Assembly: GCA_002449595.1 (NCBI GenBank)
Contig: DJXE01000008.1
Location: forward strand, 1-15,599
Length of the DNA stretch: 15,599 bases
Reading direction: 5' to 3'
DNA from: Lachnospiraceae bacterium UBA7012
GTDB taxonomy: Bacteria; Bacillota; Clostridia; Lachnospirales; Lachnospiraceae
The notes beneath the pieces are model-generated. The model had not been told where the DNA came from. It searched no databases and was given only the letters and a program-made list of their open reading frames with translations. Shown here piece by piece: positions 6,115-12,571 of this stretch (positions are counted from its first letter, which is position 1; every line of letters begins with the position of its first letter). Position numbers and translations under genes: made by a program.

Positions 6115-7157
6115 TGATGGGTGACTTCTTCCGCGGCGCGGATCTTTTCTATGACGCCGGCCGCTTCGGAACTCATGAAATACCGCAGCGTCGACGCCGG
6201 CAGCAGGGAAGAGAGCGATTCCAGGTCGCCGCTTTGGATGCGTCTTCGGACTTCGCTGGCGCTGATCGCGGCGCCCTCCGCCTGCCTTCTCGGGACGATC
6301 CGGCAGCGGATCCCCGCCTTCGGCAGTTCCTCCGACAGGATGCGGTTGTACAGCGCCGTAACCTCGCTGAACGGCTCTTCGCCGACCCAGCGCTCCGTGA
6401 TACCGAGCGTGGAAGCAATGCGGGAAAACAGCGCGGTGTCGAGCTTCGCCTGGCCCTCCGCGACGGACACTTCATCCTTCAGGAAGTATCCCGGGAACGT
6501 CGCGGCGGAGATGAGATAGGGGCCGCAGTCGTGGATCACGACGTTTGGGAGGTGGGCAGTCCCTTCCTCGACGAGCCGTCTCCGGACGGGGAACGGCACG
6601 AGGCTGAGGTCCTCCGACACGACGAAGATATGCAGCACGTCACAGGCCGCCGAGGCCTGTTCCGCGAGATACTGGTGTCCGAGCGTAAAGGGGTTCGCGT
6701 TCATCACGATCGCGGCAGCCCTGCCGGATCGCGCGGTCTTTTCCAGATCTTTTAAGTAGCCGGGGAACCCGTTTCTCCGGTTTTCCATGAAAACGAGCTT
6801 CCCATCGACTCTCGCGATCTCATGAAATCCGAGGTCCTGGAAGAACTGCGCCGTCTCCGGCTTGGTGTAGAGAAACAGGTGCAGATTGCCCCGGGACGCC
6901 TGCACGTCGATGAGATGCGTCACGACGAGATTCAGCAGCCCTTCCCCGCGGTGTTCCCCGCTGACCGCGAAGCAGCGCATCGTATTTCCAAACAGGCCGC
7001 CGACGGCTGCCGGCCGGCCTTCTTCATCCGTCAGCGCGCACAGGTAGTCCAGACACTTGTCCCTGCGGATGCCTTCCTGTTCCAGAAGCCTGTCCGCGGC
7101 GGCGAGCATCGCGTTCGGGCTGCGCTCCAGGTCGATCGACGTGATCCCGTACTCCAT
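6111..7157 (-). CDS. citC: [Citrate (pro-3S)-lyase] ligase CitC
   Basis: CitC uses ATP and acetate to acetylate the phosphoribosyl-dephospho-CoA arm of CitD, converting inactive HS-citrate lyase to the active acetyl form. The 348-residue protein has the family's two domains: an N-terminal GNAT-like acetyltransferase fold (about 1-125, with GEHRGEGLLNLVVTHLI) and a nucleotidyltransferase domain (about 145-348). The latter has the adenylate-binding NANPFTLGHQYLAEQA (153-168, TxGH) and ISASEVRRRI (298-307). Start chosen at 7157 because AAGGAG lies 8 nt upstream. An in-frame ATG 36 bp earlier (7193) has no ribosome site and lies in a palindrome. The gene is 103 bp after citXG on the same strand and may have its own -10 (TATAGT, 7214-7209). 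Confidence 0.95.
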   Translation of the reverse strand: MEYGITSIDLERSPNAMLAAADRLLEQEGIRRDKCLDYLCALTDEEGRPAAVGGLFGNTMRCFAVSGEHRGEGLLNLVVTHLIDVQASRGNLHLFLYTKPETAQFFQDLGFHEIARVDGKLVFMENRRNGFPGYLKDLEKTARSGRAAAIVMNANPFTLGHQYLAEQASAACDVLHIFVVSEDLSLVPFPVRRRLVEEGTAHLPNVVIHDCGPYLISAATFPGYFLKDEVSVAEGQAKLDTALFSRIASTLGITERWVGEEPFSEVTALYNRILSEELPKAGIRCRIVPRRQAEGAAISASEVRRRIQSGDLESLSSLLPASTLRYFMSSEAAGVIEKIRAAEEVTHH

Positions 7158-7177
7158 TGTGTATTCTCCTTCAAACT

Positions 7178-7193
7178 GTGATCCTGCGATCAC
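7178..7193. promoter_or_regulatory. Perfect 16-bp inverted repeat upstream of citC
   Basis: GTGATC-CTGC-GATCAC lies between a possible citC -10 box (7214-7209, minus strand TATAGT) and the citC ribosome site. As DNA it could be an operator just downstream of a promoter. As RNA it would be a 6-bp hairpin with a 4-nt loop, ending 6 nt before the Shine-Dalgarno. Confidence 0.55.
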
Positions 7194-7223
7194 GTTGCTT
7201 CTTGCGTCACTATACTTTCAGCC

Positions 7224-7288
7224 GCATCAGGATCCTTCCCAAATCAGGAATCTTCCTGCATCAGGCTTCTTCCCGCATCAGGTGCAGG
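7224..7288. repeat. 17-bp tandem repeat across the citXG stop codon
   Basis: Units start at 7224, 7241, 7258 and 7275 (last partial). Each contains ATCAGG near its start and most end in CTTCC. The citXG stop (7263-7261) lies in the third unit, so the protein's last residues, MREEA, are encoded by repeat sequence. The period is not a multiple of three, so copy number changes the frame. Confidence 0.8.
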
Positions 7289-8637
7289 AACCAGCTCAGC
7301 GACAGCAGATCGGCGCTGCCGCCGGGGGAGAGGCTTTCCTCTTCAAATTCCCTTCCAAGCTCCTCGAGCGTCTCTGTATCCGGCCACGCGTCCTTCTCAA
7401 GAAGGGTGAGGAGCTTCTCCCGGATGCGGCCGTAGGCGGCAAGCCCGCCGCGGGAGATCATGTTCGTGTCCGGCGTGTGCGCGAGAATGGCGAGCAGCGC
7501 GCCGCAGCCGGCCCTGTCGTTGGACATGCCGCGCCGCAGGCCCTCCTCCAGAACGGGAAGTCCGTATTCGGCGACGGACGGGAATCCCGCCTCCGCTTCG
7601 CCGCGAATGCCCGTGATCCCGTGCGATGCGTAGATCCTCTCGCCGGCGGTCGCCTGGGAGGGTGCTTCCGCATCTTTTGCCGCTTCCGTATCTTTTGCTG
7701 CGAGCTCCCTTGACGAGATCCCGGCGCACATCGCCGCCGCTTCCGCGAGAATGGCGGATGGCCGGGTGCGTTCCTCCGCGGGGAGCCTCCCTGCGGCCGC
7801 GCACGCGAGCCCCATGGAGAAGATCGCTCCCTTGTGCGTGTTCACGCCGCCCGTCGCGGCGTACATCCCGCGCTCCGCCTCGCGTCCCGCCTCACGGAGT
7901 GCGGCGAGCACCGAGGGCGCCGCCTCTCCGGAAGAGGTGATCCCGGCTTCGGCACACGTCCGGAAATACGGGTAGAGCCCCGAAGCACTCGCGAGAAAAG
8001 TGTAGAAATCCATATCGTTATGGCTGCCGCTGCCCGCCCGGTCCACCAGGCCCGGCTTCGGCGTCACGCTGATCTCGTACAGAAGGGACTGCACCGCCCT
8101 GCGCGCGATCGCGTCCGGATCCGTGCGGTCCAGTTCGTCCCGGAGCAGCGCCTTCGCCGCATTCTGCAGCTCCTCCACGGTGTGGCTGCGGCTCCGCGCG
8201 CACTCCGCCGCCGGCCTGCCGCAGATGAGGCAGCGCCGCGGGGTGGGCCGCTCGAGCTTCCGCCCCTCCGGCGTGAGAACGTCCAGGTCAAAGAGCCGTC
8301 CGAGCGGCGTCGCCTCCTCGATCCCGACGCACAGCCGCTTCACGCTGTCCGCGGGAAGATCGGTCACATACAGGCCCTCACACCCGGTCACTTCTGAGAT
8401 CTCTGTGTGGAAAAGTATTTTGCCCCCGATCTCGCGAATCCCTGCCCGGAGCCTCGCGCTGCCGAGCGCGAAGCCGCGGCGGATGAGCGGGCTGTTCTTG
8501 ACCGGCCCGGCGATATTCATGGAGAAGGAGACCAGCGTGCATCCATATTCAGAGAGCAGCTGCGTCTGTTGCATAGCCCGCCTCTCCCGGGCTTCCAGCA
8601 TCATGGAGAGGTCGGCAGTCTGGTTTTCCTGCGTCAT
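7261..8637 (-). CDS. citXG: Fused CitX-CitG: prosthetic-group transferase and triphosphoribosyl-dephospho-CoA synthase
   Basis: This 458-residue protein joins two citrate lyase maturation enzymes. Residues about 1-160 are CitX, which transfers the phosphoribosyl-dephospho-CoA group to CitD: TLVSFSMNIAGPVKN (34-48), GRLFDLDV (113-120) and CLICGRPAAECARSRSH (136-152). Residues about 170-458 are CitG, which makes the triphosphoribosyl precursor from ATP and dephospho-CoA: TPKPGLVDR (192-200), GGVNTHKGAIF (263-273), HGITGIRGEAEAGFPS (339-354) and SPGGSADLLSLSWFLH (437-452). The same fusion order is known in Haemophilus and Leuconostoc. The start at 8637 is supported by AAAGGAGG 7 nt upstream; longer in-frame readings run back through lysR. 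ATG overlaps the lysR stop (ATGA). A small KDTEAAKDAEA repeat sits in a CitG linker. Confidence 0.95.
   Translation of the reverse strand: MTQENQTADLSMMLEARERRAMQQTQLLSEYGCTLVSFSMNIAGPVKNSPLIRRGFALGSARLRAGIREIGGKILFHTEISEVTGCEGLYVTDLPADSVKRLCVGIEEATPLGRLFDLDVLTPEGRKLERPTPRRCLICGRPAAECARSRSHTVEELQNAAKALLRDELDRTDPDAIARRAVQSLLYEISVTPKPGLVDRAGSGSHNDMDFYTFLASASGLYPYFRTCAEAGITSSGEAAPSVLAALREAGREAERGMYAATGGVNTHKGAIFSMGLACAAAGRLPAEERTRPSAILAEAAAMCAGISSRELAAKDTEAAKDAEAPSQATAGERIYASHGITGIRGEAEAGFPSVAEYGLPVLEEGLRRGMSNDRAGCGALLAILAHTPDTNMISRGGLAAYGRIREKLLTLLEKDAWPDTETLEELGREFEEESLSPGGSADLLSLSWFLHLMREEA
7664..7699. repeat. 18-bp tandem duplication inside citXG
   Basis: GCTTCCGCATCTTTTGCC (7664-7681) is followed directly by a copy with two C-to-T changes (7682-7699). 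On the coding strand it gives AAKDTE-AAKDAE (about residues 313-324) in a low-complexity linker before the conserved ASHGITGIRGEA block of CitG. The frame is kept. Confidence 0.85.
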
Positions 8638-9560
8638 TTCGCAGCCTCCTTTCCCGCGTGCGGAGTGTTCCCGAGAGAATCCCTGAGAAGGGTGATGAAG
8701 GCCTCGGCGTAGCGCGGCAGATCCTCGTCTTTTCTCCAGATGGCGTAGTAGTGCCGCTCGTTCCGGTAGTCCTTTAACGGGAAGAACTTCGCCGACTCCT
8801 TCACGGCGCCGTAGTAATAGATGTCGGAGCAGAGCATGCACGCGCCGACCGCGGACGTGACGCGCCGCGCGACTTCCATGGAGTCCGTCTCCAGGAGGAC
8901 GTACGGCTTCAGGGCGTATTTGCGGAACAGGGAGTCCTGCACGACGCGGACGCTGTGGCCGGGTTTCAGGGTCACGATCTGTTCCTTCGCGAGCTCCAGA
9001 ACGGACAGCGGGACGCCGTTCTTATGCTTCTTCGCCGGTCCGGAGCCGCTGCCGGCGAGAATTCCGATCGTCTCCTTTTCAATAAGGGAATAAGAGAAGT
9101 CCAGACTTGCCGACTCGACTGCCGCGAGCCCGAGATCGATCTCGCCGAGCCGCAGCATCTCCTCGAGCCGCGCACTGCCGGCCTCCCGGATCTCCAGCCT
9201 GATGCCGGGATAGCGCTCGCGGAAGACGGGGAGCACCGCGGGCAGGATCATCATGCTCCGCTGGACGCTGATCCCGAGGCGAAGTCTTCCGCTGTTCTCC
9301 TCCCGGATGTCCCGGAGCTGGTTCTCCAGTTTCCTCGATGCTGTAAGAAGCGTGTTCGCGCACTCGACGTACTTCTCCCCCGCGTAGGTGAGGCGGATCG
9401 GGAGCGTCGAGCGGTCGAAGAGGGCGACACCGTACTCTTCCTCGATCTGGCGGATCATCTGGCTTAAGGATGGCTGGCTGACGTGGAGCCGTCTCGCGGC
9501 AGCCGTGATGCTGCCTTCCTCGGCGATGACGCTGATATATTGGGCGTGCCTGAAATTCAT
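8634..9560 (-). CDS. LysR-family transcriptional regulator of the citrate locus
   Basis: This 308-residue protein has the standard LysR layout. A winged helix-turn-helix occupies about 1-60 (FRHAQYISVIAEEGSITAAARRLHVSQPSLSQMIRQIEEEYGVALFDR), and a periplasmic-binding-fold effector domain about 90-295 (GRLRLGISVQRSMMILPAVLPVF, then IDLGLAAVE). The start is supported by GGAGG 5 nt upstream. The stop overlaps the citXG start (ATGA), so regulator and maturation gene are coupled. It is divergent from citDEF and the transporter, the usual LysR arrangement for controlling the opposite operon and itself. The effector is probably citrate or a related acid, by context only. It is a different regulator class from the CitAB two-component system of enterobacteria. 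Confidence 0.93.
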   Translation of the reverse strand: MNFRHAQYISVIAEEGSITAAARRLHVSQPSLSQMIRQIEEEYGVALFDRSTLPIRLTYAGEKYVECANTLLTASRKLENQLRDIREENSGRLRLGISVQRSMMILPAVLPVFRERYPGIRLEIREAGSARLEEMLRLGEIDLGLAAVESASLDFSYSLIEKETIGILAGSGSGPAKKHKNGVPLSVLELAKEQIVTLKPGHSVRVVQDSLFRKYALKPYVLLETDSMEVARRVTSAVGACMLCSDIYYYGAVKESAKFFPLKDYRNERHYYAIWRKDEDLPRYAEAFITLLRDSLGNTPHAGKEAAK

Positions 9561-9768
9561 GAAACCTCCGGTTGCGGACAGCCGTGGCTGGCGGACCGCG
9601 CTTTTCTCTGTATGAGACTAATATACCACGACCTATAACGATATAATTGAAAACTTATATATTTATGTTGGAATTGGAATTATGAAGTTATGTAATTCCA
9701 TGATAATCTTAAAGTACGGAAAGGTATTCATCAACACAGATTGTGAATGGGAAAGGAGAGAATGCCGT
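9561..9768. promoter_or_regulatory. Divergent lysR-citD control region with inverted repeats
   Basis: This AT-rich gap sits in a GC-rich locus. Two inverted repeats stand out: ATATAA-N8-TTATAT (9641-9660) and TGGAATTA-N10-TAATTCCA (9675-9700), the latter with 8-bp perfect arms. A second GGAATT half lies immediately upstream at 9670-9675. The repeats are about 37 bp apart centre to centre, roughly 3.5 helical turns. For lysR, only a -10-like TATATT is visible (minus strand, 9625-9620). LysR regulators classically bind such paired sites between divergent genes, so these are the best operator candidates. Confidence 0.65.
9668..9696 (+). promoter_or_regulatory. Candidate citDEF promoter overlapping the large palindrome
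   Basis: TTGGAA (9668-9673) and TGTAAT (9691-9696) are 17 bp apart, and the palindrome 9675-9700 covers the spacer and -10. An alternative -10, GATAAT at 9702-9707, lacks a good -35. The match is weak, as expected for an activator-dependent promoter. Confidence 0.45.
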
Positions 9769-10068
9769 ATGGAAATCAGTAAGGCAGCGGTGGCAGGCAC
9801 GCTGGAATCCAGCGACTGCATGGTGACTGTCGAGCCGGGCAGCGGCACGGTCGAGCTTGATCTCGAGAGCGCCGTGATGCGTCAGTTCGGCAAGCAGATC
9901 CGCAAGGTGATCCTGGAGACGCTGGAGCGCCTGGATGTGACGAACGCCAAGGTCACCGTAGTCGACAAGGGGGCACTGGACTGCACGATCAAGGCAAGAG
10001 TGGAATGCGCGGTCTACCGCAGCAATGACGTCAAAGACAAACTGCCGTGGGGAGGGGCGATCAGATGA
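9769..10068 (+). CDS. citD: Citrate lyase gamma subunit (acyl carrier protein) CitD
   Basis: CitD is the small acyl carrier of citrate lyase. It carries the phosphoribosyl-dephospho-CoA group on which acetyl and citryl thioesters form. The 99 residues open with ISKAAVAGTLESSDCMV; Ser14 in GTLESSD corresponds to the modified serine known from Klebsiella CitD. The later motif VDKGALDCTIKARVE (about 69-83) is the other family hallmark. Start chosen at 9769, giving the conserved N terminus with AAAGGAG about 10 nt upstream; an in-frame ATG at 9682 would add 29 unrelated residues and lies inside the operator palindrome. First gene of the plus-strand arm; its stop overlaps the citE start (ATGA). 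Confidence 0.96.
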   Translation: MEISKAAVAGTLESSDCMVTVEPGSGTVELDLESAVMRQFGKQIRKVILETLERLDVTNAKVTVVDKGALDCTIKARVECAVYRSNDVKDKLPWGGAIR

Positions 10069-10964
10069 ATCCGAACAAGAAGCGCCTTCGCAGAAGCATG
10101 ATGTTTCTGAACTGTCAGAAACCGGGCCTGATCAAGGACCCTTACATCTATTCACCGGACTCGATCATGCTCGATCTTGAGGACGCGGTCGCCGAGCGGG
10201 AGAAGGATGCGGCGCGCTATTCGCTGTATCACGCCCTGCAGGAGATCGACTACCGCGGCGTCGAGCGCGTGGTCCGCATCAACGGCCTGGACACCGACCT
10301 GTGGCTCGAGGACGTGCGCTGCTCCGTGGCGGGCGGCTGCGACGCGATCCGCATCCCGAAGACGGAGACGGCCGACGACGTAAAGAAAGTGGAAGCTGCT
10401 GTTGCGGCAGCGGAAGAGGAATTCGGGAGAGAGCAGGGCAGCACGCTCATCATGGCGGCGCTGGAGTCCGCGAAGGGCGTCATGAACGCCTATGAGATCT
10501 GCACGTCTTCCGAGCGGCTGTTCGGCATCGCACTGTCCGGCGGCGACTACACCAAGGACCTGCAGACGACGATCTCCGGCACGGGCGTTGAGCTGATGGG
10601 CGCCCGCCAGCACATGATCATCGCGGCGAGAGCCGCGGGCGTGCAGTGCTTTGACACGGTCTATACGAACCTGAATGACATGGAAGGCTTCCGGCACGAC
10701 GTCGAGACGATCCACACGATGGGATTCGACGGCAAGTCCATCATCAATCCGAGGCAGATCCCGATCGTCCATGAGATCTTTACGCCTACGCAGAAGGACA
10801 TCATTTTCGCGGAGAAGGTCGTCCACGAGATCGACACCAAGAAGGCACAGGGCATCGGCGTCTTCACGGTCGATGGCAAGATGATTGACATCGCGTTCTA
10901 TGACGGCGCGAAGAGAACACTGGCACTGGCGAAAGCTTCCGGCGTATATAAGGGGGAGATCTGA
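10065..10964 (+). CDS. citE: Citrate lyase beta subunit CitE (citryl-ACP lyase)
   Basis: CitE cleaves citryl-CitD to acetyl-CitD and oxaloacetate in a Mg-dependent TIM barrel of the HpcH/HpaI aldolase superfamily. Visible landmarks in the 299-residue protein are RRSMMFLNC (9-17), IMLDLEDAVAEREKD (34-48), VRIN with Arg71, AALESAKG with Glu134, GDYTKDL with Asp161 (Glu134 and Asp161 are the expected metal ligands) and FDGKSIINPRQI (221-232). The start at 10065 overlaps the citD stop by ATGA and has GGAGGGG upstream; an ATG 18 bp earlier would overlap citD more and lacks a better site. Where E. coli CitE, as I recall it, reads GAEDY, this protein has SGGDY. citF follows after 2 bp. Confidence 0.96.
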   Translation: MNPNKKRLRRSMMFLNCQKPGLIKDPYIYSPDSIMLDLEDAVAEREKDAARYSLYHALQEIDYRGVERVVRINGLDTDLWLEDVRCSVAGGCDAIRIPKTETADDVKKVEAAVAAAEEEFGREQGSTLIMAALESAKGVMNAYEICTSSERLFGIALSGGDYTKDLQTTISGTGVELMGARQHMIIAARAAGVQCFDTVYTNLNDMEGFRHDVETIHTMGFDGKSIINPRQIPIVHEIFTPTQKDIIFAEKVVHEIDTKKAQGIGVFTVDGKMIDIAFYDGAKRTLALAKASGVYKGEI

Positions 10965-10966
10965 AT

Positions 10967-12523
10967 ATGATTAACGCAGTAGGACGCGAGATCCCCGATG
11001 AGATCCTCAAGGCAACGGGGAAAGAGCCCTTCCAGGGCAACAATTACAAGAACGGCGTGCCGTTCCGCCGGATGGCTCCGATCATCCATCCGGTGATGGA
11101 TAACCAGCACAGCAAGCTGGTCGCCAGCATCCGCGAGGCGCTGGAGAAATGCCACGCGCACAGCGGCATGACGGTCAGTTTCCACCACCATTTCCGGGAA
11201 GGCGACCTGATCGTCAACATGGTTATGAAAGAGATCCACGACATGGGTCTTAAGAACATCACGCTTGCGGCGACCTCGCTCGGCAAGGCGCACGACGCGC
11301 TCGTGCCGATGATCGAGGACGGGACGATCACGAGGATCGAGGCGTCCGGCGTCCGCGGCAAGATCGGCGAAGCGATCTCCAACGGCAAGCTGCAGGGCCT
11401 CGCGATCATGCGCAGCCACGGCGGCCGCGTTCGCTCTCTCGTGACGGGCGAGACCAAAGTCGATATCGCCTTCATCGGTGCGCCGACTTCCGATGATTAC
11501 GGCAACCTCCGCGGCATCGGCGGCAAGACGAACTGCGGCGTTCTTAGTTACTCCCACGTAGACGGCGACTGCGCCGAATACGTCGTCGCGATCACGGACT
11601 GCCTCGTGCCGTTCCCGAACTTCCCGGCGCACATCTCCATGACGAAGGTCGACTACGTCTGCGTCGTGGATGCCATCGGCATCCCGGAGAAGATCGCGAC
11701 CGGCGCGGCGAAGCCCACCACGGACCAGCGCAAGCTGATGATGGCGGAGTACTGCACGCAGGTGGTCGTGAACACGCCTTACTTCAAGGACGGGTTCTCC
11801 TACCAGACCGGCGTCGGCGGCGCATCCATCGCCTCCACGATCTCCCTCACGAAGATCATGCAGGAGAGGGGCGTCAAGATGGGATTCGGCGTCGGCGGCC
11901 TGACCAAGCCGATGTGCGACCTGCTTGACATGGGCCTCGTCCGTGTCCTGATGGACACGCAGGCATTCGACCTCGACGCGGTGTCGAACGTCATCGATCC
12001 GAAGCATCACAGGATCACGGCCGGCGCGTACGCGAACCCGTTCAACAAAGGCGCGTTCGTCAACAAGCTGGACTACGTCATCCTGGCGTCTCTCGAAGTC
12101 GACGTGCACTTCAACTGCAACGTCGTCGTCGGGTCGGACGGCGTCATCACCGGTGCGCAGGGCGGACATCCCGACACGGCCCAGGGCGCGAAGTGCACGA
12201 TCGTGATCTGCCCGCTTCTGCAGGGCAGGATCCCCGCGATCTGCACGAACGTCACGACAGTCACGACACCCGGCGAGAGCGTCGACATCGTCGTCACCGA
12301 CTACGGCGTCGCGGTCAACCCGAATCGCCACGATCTTCTGGAAGCACTGAAAAAAGCAGACTGCGTGCCGCTCAAGACGATCGAAGAGCTCAGGGATATC
12401 GCGTACTCCATCGTCGGAGAGCCGGAACCCGTAGAATTTGAAGACCGCATCGTCGGCATCATCGAGGCGCGCGACGGCACCATCATGGACGTCGTCCGTC
12501 AGGTGAAGCAGACGGAGGAATAA
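10967..12523 (+). CDS. citF: Citrate lyase alpha subunit CitF (citrate:acetyl-ACP transferase)
   Basis: CitF exchanges the acetyl group on CitD for citrate, forming citryl-CitD for CitE. It belongs to the CoA-transferase superfamily. The 518-residue length matches the family (about 510 in E. coli). Recognisable stretches include GMTVSFHHHFREGDLIVN (67-84), IEASGVRGKIGEAIS (about 124-138), FIGAPTSDDYGNLRG, FSYQTGVGGASIAS, and the C-terminal VVVGSDGVITGAQGGHPDTAQGAK. The start is 2 bp after the citE stop with AGGGGGAG upstream. Codon use is strongly biased to C/G-ending codons like its neighbours, suggesting high expression and producing long spurious frames on the opposite strand. The complex is cytoplasmic with CitD and CitE. 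Confidence 0.97.
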   Translation: MINAVGREIPDEILKATGKEPFQGNNYKNGVPFRRMAPIIHPVMDNQHSKLVASIREALEKCHAHSGMTVSFHHHFREGDLIVNMVMKEIHDMGLKNITLAATSLGKAHDALVPMIEDGTITRIEASGVRGKIGEAISNGKLQGLAIMRSHGGRVRSLVTGETKVDIAFIGAPTSDDYGNLRGIGGKTNCGVLSYSHVDGDCAEYVVAITDCLVPFPNFPAHISMTKVDYVCVVDAIGIPEKIATGAAKPTTDQRKLMMAEYCTQVVVNTPYFKDGFSYQTGVGGASIASTISLTKIMQERGVKMGFGVGGLTKPMCDLLDMGLVRVLMDTQAFDLDAVSNVIDPKHHRITAGAYANPFNKGAFVNKLDYVILASLEVDVHFNCNVVVGSDGVITGAQGGHPDTAQGAKCTIVICPLLQGRIPAICTNVTTVTTPGESVDIVVTDYGVAVNPNRHDLLEALKKADCVPLKTIEELRDIAYSIVGEPEPVEFEDRIVGIIEARDGTIMDVVRQVKQTEE

Positions 12524-12571
12524 AGTAACTGAAGGCCTAAACTCTAATTCACCCAGGGAGGGGGACAGAAC

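Noticed and set aside
7158-7193. Upstream in-frame ATG of citC at 7193
   Set aside because: It lies within the GTGATC/GATCAC palindrome and lacks a Shine-Dalgarno, whereas ATG 7157 has AAGGAG at good spacing.
8638-8841. N-terminal extension of CitXG back to 8841
   Set aside because: The extra residues overlap the 3' end of lysR in another frame, and a strong AAAGGAGG site marks the ATG at 8637.
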